Origin: an uncultured Planctomycetaceae bacterium
GTDB taxonomy: Bacteria; Planctomycetota; Planctomycetia; Planctomycetales; Planctomycetaceae
DNA length: 5,329 nucleotides
Direction of reading: 5' to 3'
Assembly: GCA_903823545.1 (NCBI GenBank)
Contig: CAIJTL010000652.1
Location: 1-5,329 of the forward strand
Part shown: positions 1 to 5,329 of the stretch, piece by piece
Layout of the letters: each line of letters starts with the position of its first letter
Numbering within the stretch: the first letter of the stretch is position 1
The notes under the pieces: model-generated
The model's input: only the letters and a program-made list of their open reading frames with translations
Database searches by the model: none
Told to the model about the DNA's origin: nothing
Made by a program: the position numbers and the translations under genes

Positions 1-524
1 CCGCTCAACTGACGGAGTTCCTGTACTAATTCGGAAGCCTCAGGCTCGGAAAGCATGTTAGCTTTCAGGGGTAATGCCAGAGCCAGCACTCGTACTCGAT
101 CGCTTTCATGTCGCAAAGCTGCGGTTGCCGCCATGTCAGCCAGCATTGTCTGATGCGCGGCTTCTGCCTCCTCAATCAGAGCACACAAGTCGGACACAAC
201 ACATTGCTCCGGCTGCTTAATTAGCGCATACGCTCCCAGGGCTTCCAGAGGTTTCCCCAAAGCCAATTGAGCACGACATCGAATGAGCCAAGCCTGAGGT
301 AAGTTCACCCTGTTGGCATTAATCGCAGACTCTGCTAAGGCATCGGCTTGTGCGGGATCGCTGCCCAGAACCAACTCAGCCTGCCGAAGCCAACGTCCCG
401 GCGACATGTACCACCTGATTCCGACCACAGCCATCACAACTGCTACCACGACGCTCATGGAGGCAATATGTTTGCGCGATTGAGTCTGGACGTTCGGAGT
501 CACTCGATGATTACGGGGACTCAT
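1..524 (-). CDS. Membrane-anchored TPR-like protein, 3' end outside the window
   Basis: Reading the minus strand from the ATG at 524-522 gives 174 uninterrupted codons to the window edge, so the C-terminus is missing. The N-terminus is short, polar and basic (residues 1-19, ending SRKH). One hydrophobic segment follows (about residues 20-36, ASMSVVVAVVMAVVGI), then RWYMSPGRW, suggesting a single N-terminal anchor with the rest on one side of the membrane. From about residue 45 the chain is helical and Ala/Leu-rich. Residues 76-99 (PQAWLIRC, then AQLALGKPLEALGAYA) match the spacing of a tetratricopeptide unit, and flanking helices suggest more units. The start is supported by GAAGGA seven bases upstream and by a 14-base overlap with the end of the propeller lipoprotein gene, which suggests translational coupling. 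TPR proteins beside ASPIC/UnbV propellers are common in Planctomycetes. The coding frame is clear; the TPR assignment is probable; no specific function can be named. Confidence 0.8.
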   Translation of the reverse strand, partial: MSPRNHRVTPNVQTQSRKHIASMSVVVAVVMAVVGIRWYMSPGRWLRQAELVLGSDPAQADALAESAINANRVNLPQAWLIRCRAQLALGKPLEALGAYALIKQPEQCVVSDLCALIEEAEAAHQTMLADMAATAALRHESDRVRVLALALPLKANMLSEPEASELVQELRQLS

Positions 525-2280
525 CACCCATTCCTTCATTCAAATGATGGTGTTGAGAAACGGACAGTCCACGAAAGTTCTCGCGCCTGCCCGAAAGCCA
601 ACGAATAGACACGTCTGCGAACTGCCGATTCGGCTCCAAGGCAAATGAGGATTGTGGATCAACGTGAGAAGCGAAGCTCACACCAGCACGCACCGGAATT
701 GTCACTCGCCGCTGAAACGCATCAAGGCTGACTGCGGCACCCACTCCATTCGGGTTCCCTCCACGCGCTGCTAAAGAAATAGTCATCCAAGTGACAGGCG
801 GCTTGCGGTGTCGAAGCAAAGTGATGGGCTCATCTAATCCGCTGACGACAATATCCAACCCTCCGTCGCCATCAAGATCCGCAACGGCAGAGCCACGAGC
901 CGCATGTCGCTGCCGGAAGTAAACTCCCGCTTGCTTACCGATGTTTTTAAAATGCCGGCCGGACTCGTTTTGAAAGACAAATGATGGCTGTAAGAACGGT
1001 GACTGGCCAGTGCGATAGAGGACGTGTCCGTTAAGCACATACCAGTCCGGCCAATTGTCGCCATTGAAATCATAAAGCCCGGTTCCAAAACCAACGTAGG
1101 CTCGGCCAGCGCCGGCCAACCCGAACTGCGTAGTTGCGTGCTCGAACTGGCCTGCTCCCAAGTTTCGATAGAGCGAGTTGTCTTCGAGTTCAAAGTTAGT
1201 CACGACAATATCTGGTCGCCCATCGCCATCGACATCTCCCACATCCAAGCCCATGCTCCCCTCGGCTGCTCCGCGAGCATTGACAGCAACACCTGCCGCA
1301 AGCCCCTGCTCAACAAGCGGGAATTCCGAACCTCCCCAGTACAACAGATTGTTGTCGCCATCATTGGCCACATAGAGATCTATCCAACCATCCTGATTGA
1401 GGTCCGCCGCTAGAACTCCTAGCCCTCGACTCGGCTCAGCCAGACCAGCCAATTCAGACTGATCCTCGAATGTCCCATCTCCGCGATTAACGTAGAGCCG
1501 ATCAGGCAGGGGTAGGTAGTTTTGAGGCGGACAAACATCGGGATTGTCCGGAAGTTTGCCGCAGGGTTGCGATTTGAGCGGATCAAATTCCACATAAGTC
1601 ACAACATACAAGTCCGGCCAACCGTCTCCGGTCACATCTGCAAACACCGCCCCCGTATCCCAACTATGAGCCGTCAATCCAACAGAGTCCGTGACGTCAA
1701 CAAAGAAACCCGCTGAGTTGCAATAAAGGCGACTTTGTCCAAAACAGAACACAAATAAATCCAAATCTCCATCGCGGTCATAATCGCAGGCTACTGCTCC
1801 ATGCGAATACCCGGCGACTCCAGACAATCCTGACTTCTCCGTGATGTCTGTAAAATTCGCCTGACCATCATTGTGATACAGCTTCCCGGGCAAGCCCGTG
1901 ACAGAACCGCTCGGCCTATCGATCACACCTCCACCGGGGCAGTACAAGTCGAGCTGACCATCGCCATCTGCGTCAAAAAGGCAAACGCCCCCACCCACCG
2001 TTTCCAAAATCGTCTGACGCTCCGCCTCACGTCCCGTTCGATACACCATCTCGATGCCTGACTGCTTCGTGACATCTTCAAACCAGTCATTCGGCTCAAC
2101 GGCTTCATCGACCAATGGCCCATTGTCTCGACGCTGATCGACCAGAGCACCTTCAGGATCTAACCAAATGCGTCGTTCAGGAGCCGCAACCGGCAAGGAT
2201 GGCGGCACATCGTTGCAGCCACACAACAACATCGAGAGTTGCAGCGTGCTCCAGACAATGGTGGCTCTTTTCACGAACAT
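511..2280 (-). CDS. Lipoprotein with seven-bladed FG-GAP propeller and C-terminal ASPIC/UnbV domain (CRTAC1-like)
   Basis: Numbering is from the ATG at 2280 (589 residues). Residues 1-22 form a lipoprotein signal: basic MFVKR, a hydrophobic core, then LLCGC, with Cys22 (or Cys20) as the likely lipidated residue. This is why I prefer this start, although an upstream ATG (2400) and TTG (2415) are in frame and no strong ribosome site precedes 2280. A linker leads to seven Asp-rich calcium-loop motifs of the form DxDxDGxxD at about 103, 166, 215, 293, 349, 404 and 468, as expected for a seven-bladed FG-GAP (integrin-alpha-like) propeller. An insertion with two cysteines (C240, C250, in VCPPQNY) lies between the third and fourth motifs; the pair may form a disulfide. 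Residues about 505-575 fit ASPIC/UnbV: NGVGAAVSLDA early and SIRWLSGRRENF late. The protein is probably displayed outside the cytoplasmic membrane and binds protein or glycan partners; no enzyme activity is evident. The stop overlaps the next gene by 14 bases. Confidence 0.93.
   Translation of the reverse strand: MFVKRATIVWSTLQLSMLLCGCNDVPPSLPVAAPERRIWLDPEGALVDQRRDNGPLVDEAVEPNDWFEDVTKQSGIEMVYRTGREAERQTILETVGGGVCLFDADGDGQLDLYCPGGGVIDRPSGSVTGLPGKLYHNDGQANFTDITEKSGLSGVAGYSHGAVACDYDRDGDLDLFVFCFGQSRLYCNSAGFFVDVTDSVGLTAHSWDTGAVFADVTGDGWPDLYVVTYVEFDPLKSQPCGKLPDNPDVCPPQNYLPLPDRLYVNRGDGTFEDQSELAGLAEPSRGLGVLAADLNQDGWIDLYVANDGDNNLLYWGGSEFPLVEQGLAAGVAVNARGAAEGSMGLDVGDVDGDGRPDIVVTNFELEDNSLYRNLGAGQFEHATTQFGLAGAGRAYVGFGTGLYDFNGDNWPDWYVLNGHVLYRTGQSPFLQPSFVFQNESGRHFKNIGKQAGVYFRQRHAARGSAVADLDGDGGLDIVVSGLDEPITLLRHRKPPVTWMTISLAARGGNPNGVGAAVSLDAFQRRVTIPVRAGVSFASHVDPQSSFALEPNRQFADVSIRWLSGRRENFRGLSVSQHHHLNEGMGDESP
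532..537 (-). promoter_or_regulatory. Ribosome binding site of the TPR-like gene, inside the lipoprotein gene
   Basis: GAAGGA on the minus strand lies seven bases before the ATG at 524-522. It sits within the last codons of the propeller gene, so ribosomes finishing that gene would already cover it. This decides the start of the downstream gene and supports coupled translation. Confidence 0.65.
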
Positions 2281-2404
2281 TTCCAGACTTTCAGAACGAC
2301 AAACCTTGGGAGCAATAACCTCCAATTCGGGTATCAACAAGAAGCCTAATGTCCGGTCGCGATTGTTAGCCAGCGAGGATCGACTTGCCTTCGAGTTCAT
2401 CCAA

Positions 2405-2452
2405 TAACTTCGCAATCAGCTAACTTCGCAATCAGCTAACTTCGCAATCAGC
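2405..2452. repeat. Perfect 16-bp tandem repeat, three copies
   Basis: The unit TAACTTCGCAATCAGC occurs at 2405-2420, 2421-2436 and 2437-2452 with no mismatch. The copies abut without spacers, so this is a tandem duplication and not a CRISPR array. A 16-bp unit shifts any reading frame through it. Perfect identity suggests recent expansion or copy-number variability by replication slippage. It lies 125 bp upstream of the preferred lipoprotein start, so copy number could alter spacing of upstream control sequences. Confidence 0.97.
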
Positions 2453-2509
2453 ACAGGCACCGGCGTCTGTGGGACCAACAACTCGCCGATGAGCTTTGCA
2501 TCATCGTGT

Positions 2510-2545
2510 CGGATGCGTCTCGCATCCGTTCTCGACGCGAGACGC
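2510..2545. repeat. Compact palindromic element with two mutually exclusive hairpins
   Basis: Hairpin 1 pairs CGGATGCG (2510-2517) with CGCATCCG (2521-2528) across the three-base loop TCT: eight perfect pairs. Hairpin 2 pairs GCGTCTCGC (2515-2523) with GCGAGACGC (2537-2545) across 13 bases: nine perfect pairs. They share bases 2515-2523, so only one can form at a time. A smaller helper stem, TCTCG (2530-2534) with CGAGA (2538-2542), can accompany hairpin 1. No T run follows on either strand, so it is not an obvious intrinsic terminator. It resembles a REP-type or miniature dispersed element; no function is shown. Confidence 0.7.
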
Positions 2546-2641
2546 TTCGGCCACGAGCAACGGCAAAGGCGTAATAACCGAGTCAGATTTCAAAGGCGAT
2601 ATGCAAAGTGCGAGTATCATTCGGGACACGCAAGCGGCCCC

Positions 2642-2956
2642 TCAAAAGTCATGAGTGACGTATCAGCCTGATCGGCAGAAGATCTCGCATCGACTTTGTG
2701 AAGGTGCGATCCTGGTCCATGCAATATGCACTCGTATCCGGACAACAATTCGGTCGAACATTCGGTCTGCGGAAAGCTCGCTGGCTGCGGTGAGTCGGCC
2801 TGCCTGTCCGATCGAAGGGATCGTGCGACGGCGCGATCTGCCGACTTTTTGTGTTGTCTGGAGCAGGCACTCGCGACTCGATGAGTACGGCAGAAAACGC
2901 CGCAATCGACTTGACGCTGGCCTCATTCGGGTCGATGGTATTCCGAGCCGCTGGAT
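2642..2956. other. Intergenic DNA without a supportable gene
   Basis: Several frames are open here on both strands, but their products are rich in Arg and Ser, lack recognisable motifs, and have neither a ribosome site nor a convincing start. One minus-strand frame is open from about 2921 to 2605 but has no credible start. The only structure I can point to is a long-range pairing, GTCGGC (2794-2799) with GCCGAC (2840-2845), enclosing a smaller stem GATCG (2819-2823) / CGATC (2834-2838) and followed by TTTTT (2846-2850). That is terminator-like on the plus strand but weak. I could not identify a clear sigma-70-like promoter for either flanking gene. Confidence 0.5.
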
Positions 2957-3010
2957 TCTCTCCGAAAGCGTTTCGTGTTTGTTCCCTCGCTTGCGCGTCG
3001 GGCTAGTGTT
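2957..3010. repeat. Planctomycete-type dispersed intergenic repeat (SPTRKRG type)
   Basis: The core CCCTCGCTTGCGCGTCGGG (2984-3002) is an imperfect palindrome: CCC...GGG outside and CGC/GCG inside around TTGC. Read on the minus strand, the stretch gives NTSPTRKRGNKHETLSERI. From memory, this peptide style recurs in many spurious small ORFs of Rhodopirellula-like genomes because the underlying DNA is a dispersed repeat. I therefore treat the open frames through it on both strands as artefacts of the repeat. The outer limits are approximate. It ends about 100 bp before the start of the DUF1598-type gene. Confidence 0.55.
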
Positions 3011-3101
3011 GGGAGCGTGATTCGTTTCGATTTGTGTCTGATATTGAATCTTCCTAATTGAGCAAGAGGCCAGCCAACGGCATCGCCGCGCGAATGCGGC
3101 T

Positions 3102-3106
3102 AGGAG
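3102..3106 (+). promoter_or_regulatory. Ribosome binding site of the DUF1598-type gene
   Basis: AGGAG lies seven bases before the ATG at 3114 and settles the start. Just upstream, GCCGC (3085-3089) can pair with GCGGC (3096-3100), placing a small hairpin one base before the site. Such a hairpin could affect ribosome access, but it is short and may be chance. Confidence 0.8.
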
Positions 3107-3113
3107 ACATCTC

Positions 3114-4892
3114 ATGGCGTGGAACATTGGTGAAAGCAATTCGCGACGGACTGGTCGCGGATGGATGTTGCGACTGGCTGTCGCGGGAACCGTATCGACA
3201 ATGACGGCTGGCTGGATGATGTCGCCGGTAACGGCTGGTCCGCAGCCTGAACTCGAAGCCAAAAACAAAGTCGAAAAACAACTCGCGTTTGGTGAATTCG
3301 CAGCGGCGATGGATACGGCTCAAGGAGCGGCCAATGTCCGTGATCGCGCCGTGCTTTTTCAGATGATCGCTGACGCACAGTTCAAAGCGGGTGACGTTGC
3401 CGCTTCACGCGGGACGACTCGACGCATCGATCAAACCGAAGAGCGTTCACAGGCTCAAGGCCAGCAATCGCGGCAGCAATCAATGCATGGCGGCGGTGTG
3501 ATCGCAGACTTTCAGTCGTTGATCCGCTTGATTACCGAAGAGACGAGCGGACCTTGGAAAGAAGTGGACGGCGACGGTGGAACGATCACCGAATACCAAA
3601 ACGGTGTTGCAGTGAATCCGAACGGGTTGCTTGCATCGCTCAAAAAAGAAGAGCATACAGGACGTTTGAAAGCGTTGGGCGTTAACTCTCGCAAAGCGGA
3701 CTTGAACGCTGATGTGGCGAAGCGATCAGAATTACGACTCATCTCGCTCACTCGCTTAGAACACGAAGCGACGAAGCGTTTGACCGAAGGACGCGCAGTC
3801 GTCGAGACCATGAAGAATCTTGCGGGGCTCACGCAGATCAAGGTCGTGATTGTTGATCCAGAAACACACGATGTGCTCGTCGGAGGAACGGCCGAAGCAT
3901 GGAAATATGACAACAACGGAAACCCGGTCGGTGCCGAAAGTGGCCGTCCGATGTTGCAACTCGATGACCTCGTCACCGTGATGCGGACCTTTTCAAACGA
4001 AGGGCAACAGAATTTCGGTTGCTCGTTCAATCCTCGCCAAGAGGGATTGAAGCAACTTCAAACTTACGTTGAACAATCACAAGCTCGCGGGCCGCTCGCG
4101 GCTGGTGCTGCGGTGAAGAATTGGGTCAATCAACTGCAAAGCAAGCTCGGTCCGCAGGACATCGAACTGTGGGGGGTTCCACGCGACTCACGAGTCGCTC
4201 GCGTTGTGACCGAAGCAGACTATCGGCTCAAGATGATTGGCATCGGCAAGCTCGAAGGTGGCTCCAACGTGCCGAGCATCTTTGAATTGATGACCGTTGA
4301 AGAACAAAAGTCCGCCAAGCTCGACGCGCTTCGGTGGTGGCTCACGATGAAGTACGACTCCGTCTTGCACAGCCCGGATCACAACGTGTTTGAGATCCAA
4401 GGCCCGTCAGTACAATGCTTGTCCGAGAACCAATACCTCACTGAAAAAGGTGAGCGAGTCGGGACCGGCAAAGCAGACGCGACGAATCGCACGTTCGCAG
4501 AGAACTTCACGAACCACTACGCGGAATTGGCTCGACGAGATGTCGCGTTCGCTGATCTTCAAAATGTGTTTGATCTCGCACTCGTCGCCGCATTGCTCAA
4601 GAACGAAGGGGCGGTCGCACGAGTCGGATGGGATCAAGGATCATTTGCCTCAAACGGCATGTACCAACCAGCAACCTATGCAGCACCGCAAGAAGTTGAA
4701 TCGGTTGCCAACCACCGAGTCTTCCGTGGCAAGGACATCGTTGTTCAAGTCGCTGGTGGTGTTCGCGGCGATCTGATGACAGTTGTCAAAGATCCAAACG
4801 TGATGAAATCGTCTGACGCTCTCAAGCCGATGACGGCGCGAGCCAAAGCAACAGACCTGACTCAAGGTCGATGGTGGTGGGACGCGAAATAA
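3114..4892 (+). CDS. Exported DUF1598-type planctomycete protein of unknown function
   Basis: The product has 592 residues. A Sec signal is clear: a basic stretch (RRTGRGWMLR, 11-20), a hydrophobic core, and probable cleavage at VTA|GP after residue 41. Residues 47-96 form a TPR-like helical hairpin (EKQLAFGEFAAAMDTA, then AVLFQMIADAQFKAGDVAAS). A Gln/Ser-rich linker (about 107-125) separates it from the main domain. From about 205 the sequence follows the pattern I associate with DUF1598: a conserved strand with VVIVDPETHDVLVGG (244-258), AWKYDNNGNPVG (262-273) and LDDLVTVMR (283-291), then NFGCSFNPRQEGL (300-312), and the hallmark RDSRVARVVTEADYRLKMIG (357-376). LQNVFDLALVAALL (482-495) and NHRVFRGKDIVVQVAGGV (533-550) close the domain. 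No catalytic site is evident. It is probably periplasmic or envelope-associated. The start is fixed by AGGAG seven bases upstream, and a strong hairpin terminator follows, so it appears monocistronic. The coding call is certain; the family name is from memory. Confidence 0.93.
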   Translation: MAWNIGESNSRRTGRGWMLRLAVAGTVSTMTAGWMMSPVTAGPQPELEAKNKVEKQLAFGEFAAAMDTAQGAANVRDRAVLFQMIADAQFKAGDVAASRGTTRRIDQTEERSQAQGQQSRQQSMHGGGVIADFQSLIRLITEETSGPWKEVDGDGGTITEYQNGVAVNPNGLLASLKKEEHTGRLKALGVNSRKADLNADVAKRSELRLISLTRLEHEATKRLTEGRAVVETMKNLAGLTQIKVVIVDPETHDVLVGGTAEAWKYDNNGNPVGAESGRPMLQLDDLVTVMRTFSNEGQQNFGCSFNPRQEGLKQLQTYVEQSQARGPLAAGAAVKNWVNQLQSKLGPQDIELWGVPRDSRVARVVTEADYRLKMIGIGKLEGGSNVPSIFELMTVEEQKSAKLDALRWWLTMKYDSVLHSPDHNVFEIQGPSVQCLSENQYLTEKGERVGTGKADATNRTFAENFTNHYAELARRDVAFADLQNVFDLALVAALLKNEGAVARVGWDQGSFASNGMYQPATYAAPQEVESVANHRVFRGKDIVVQVAGGVRGDLMTVVKDPNVMKSSDALKPMTARAKATDLTQGRWWWDAK

Positions 4893-4918
4893 GGCTCCCA
4901 TTCAAAACGTTTAACTCA

Positions 4919-4951
4919 AGCGAGGCACCAGTGATGGTGCCTCGTTCGTTT
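4919..4951 (+). terminator. Hairpin terminator after the DUF1598-type gene
   Basis: CGAGGCACCA (4921-4930) pairs perfectly with TGGTGCCTCG (4935-4944) across the loop GTGA. One G-T and one A-T pair can extend the stem at the base (4919-4920 with 4945-4946). TTCGTTT follows, a T-rich though interrupted tail. It starts 26 bases after the stop codon. The 10-bp GC-rich stem makes this a convincing intrinsic terminator; the broken T run is the only weakness. Confidence 0.82.
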
Positions 4952-5329
4952 GACAGCACGCGCTTTTCAAAAGCGAAGTACACCGAAATCGCGAATCGAA
5001 CGTACTGTTCGAATTGTGTAGAGACCAATGACCGGAAGCGCATCGCGTTACAGCATCAAAACAGCGGGACACCAAAGACTCCTGCTCTGAAGTCTCGCGA
5101 GTTCGGCGACAGTCCCTTTTTAGAACTGTGTCCACAGCCACTTCAACGGCGCCAATTGGAGAGCTTCATCGATTGCAATTAGTTGCTCTCAATCTCTGAA
5201 GATTCGATGGGACTAACTATTTTTCCATGTTCTGAGTGGTAGAGTTGGCGTTACCAGCGTGTGGGGCGTTTTCACGCCGCGCCTCTGTGATGTGAAACAA
5301 TCAGAACTTGTGCAAGCCGACATCAGCCG
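4952..5329. other. Intergenic region with no supportable gene
   Basis: No open frame here has a ribosome site, a family motif or convincing composition. A folded element with a T run lies at 5066-5121 and is listed separately. Near the right edge, GGCGT/ACGCC forms a small five-pair hairpin around TTTC (within 5267-5280). A GTG at 5292 opens a plus-strand frame to the edge (VKQSELVQADIS), too short to judge. A minus-strand frame is open from the edge to a TAG near 5212 and ends LRTWKNS, also too short to call. Confidence 0.55.
5066..5121 (+). terminator. Possible branched terminator-like or small-RNA 3' structure
   Basis: GGGAC (5066-5070) can pair with GTCCC (5112-5116), directly followed by TTTTT (5117-5121). 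Inside the loop, AGACT (5076-5080) pairs with AGTCT (5091-5095). The stems are only five pairs each and the outer loop is long, so folding energy is probably modest. The position, after a strong terminator and without a gene, leaves open a small RNA, a dispersed repeat or chance. On the minus strand the same DNA reads KKGLSPNSRDFRAGVFGVPL, which could equally be a repeat-derived peptide. Confidence 0.25.

Larger units (their letters stand above)
2366..2641 (-). pseudogene. Possible decayed small gene, broken by a palindrome and a tandem repeat
   Basis: Three short open segments follow one another on the minus strand. Segment A (2641 to about 2543) reads GAACVSRMILALCISPL and then SDSVITPLPLLVAEA, with an ATG at 2620. 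Segment B (about 2505 to 2437) is in a different frame and reads DDAKLIGELLVPQTPV then PVLIAKL. Segment C (2404 to the TAA at 2368-2366) returns to the frame of A and reads LDELEGKSILAG. Leaving out about 37 bp at the palindrome (2506-2542) and two of the three 16-bp repeat copies (32 bp) joins A, B and C into 68 sense codons plus a stop. The sizes 37 and 32 are exactly what the frame changes need modulo 3. I recognise no family. It could also be a non-coding dispersed repeat that happens to be open, so this is a hypothesis. It ends 85 bases before the lipoprotein start on the same strand. Confidence 0.3.

Noticed and set aside
2405..2452. Three direct repeats as a CRISPR array
   Set aside because: The 16-bp units abut with no spacers and are too short for CRISPR repeats.
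2605..2921. Minus-strand open frame of about 105 codons ending MTFEGPLACPE
   Set aside because: It has no credible start codon or ribosome site, Ser/Arg-rich composition, and overlaps repetitive DNA.
2655..3020. Plus-strand open frame of 121 codons
   Set aside because: It is Arg-rich, has no motif or ribosome site, and its last part is a translation of the dispersed repeat.
3124..3240. Twin-arginine signal (RR at residues 11-12)
   Set aside because: The residues after RR (TGRGW) do not fit the SRRxFLK pattern; an ordinary Sec signal with a VTA cleavage site fits better.
2663..3268. Minus-strand open frame of 201 codons
   Set aside because: It runs antisense into the well-supported DUF1598-type gene, passes through the SPTRKRG repeat and has no protein signature.
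4871..5182. Plus-strand open frame of 103 codons overlapping the DUF1598-type 3' end
   Set aside because: It starts inside the upstream gene, runs through the terminator hairpin and has unremarkable composition.
5215..5285. tRNA-like stretch (GAGTGGTAGAGT resembles a D arm)
   Set aside because: No acceptor pairing, anticodon stem or GTTCGA-type T loop can be assembled around it.
5292..5329. GTG start of a gene running off the right edge
   Set aside because: Only 12 codons are visible and no ribosome site precedes it.

Overview
The window looks like a chromosomal segment of a planctomycete, most likely Pirellulaceae (Rhodopirellula-like). Three things point there: a DUF1598-type exported protein, a lipoprotein beta-propeller with an ASPIC/UnbV domain translationally overlapped by a TPR-type membrane protein, and an intergenic repeat whose antisense reading contains the SPTRKRG peptide typical of planctomycete dispersed repeats. 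This assignment is from recognition only; no database was searched.

Layout. Positions 1-2280 are a minus-strand operon. A seven-bladed FG-GAP/ASPIC-UnbV lipoprotein (2280 to 511) is followed, with a 14-base overlap, by a membrane-anchored TPR-like protein (start at 524) that runs off the left edge. Positions 2281-3113 are a long divergent intergenic region. It holds a perfect 16-bp x 3 tandem repeat, a compact palindromic element with two competing hairpins, a planctomycete-type dispersed repeat, and what may be the remains of a small minus-strand gene (2641 to 2366). Positions 3114-4892 are a plus-strand gene for a secreted 592-residue DUF1598-type protein. It has a good ribosome binding site and a strong hairpin terminator (4919-4951). 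Positions 4952-5329 contain no supportable gene, only a folded element ending in a T run (5066-5121) and unassigned sequence.

Working together. The two minus-strand genes are almost certainly co-translated. Both are predicted to be anchored in a membrane and to expose protein-interaction folds (propeller, TPR), so a shared envelope complex is a reasonable inference. The DUF1598 protein is divergently transcribed, has its own terminator, and has no known function. I did not find a clear new multi-gene system. The most interesting non-obvious signal is the 2366-2641 stretch: removing one palindromic element and two extra tandem-repeat copies would join three short open segments into one continuous 68-codon reading frame.
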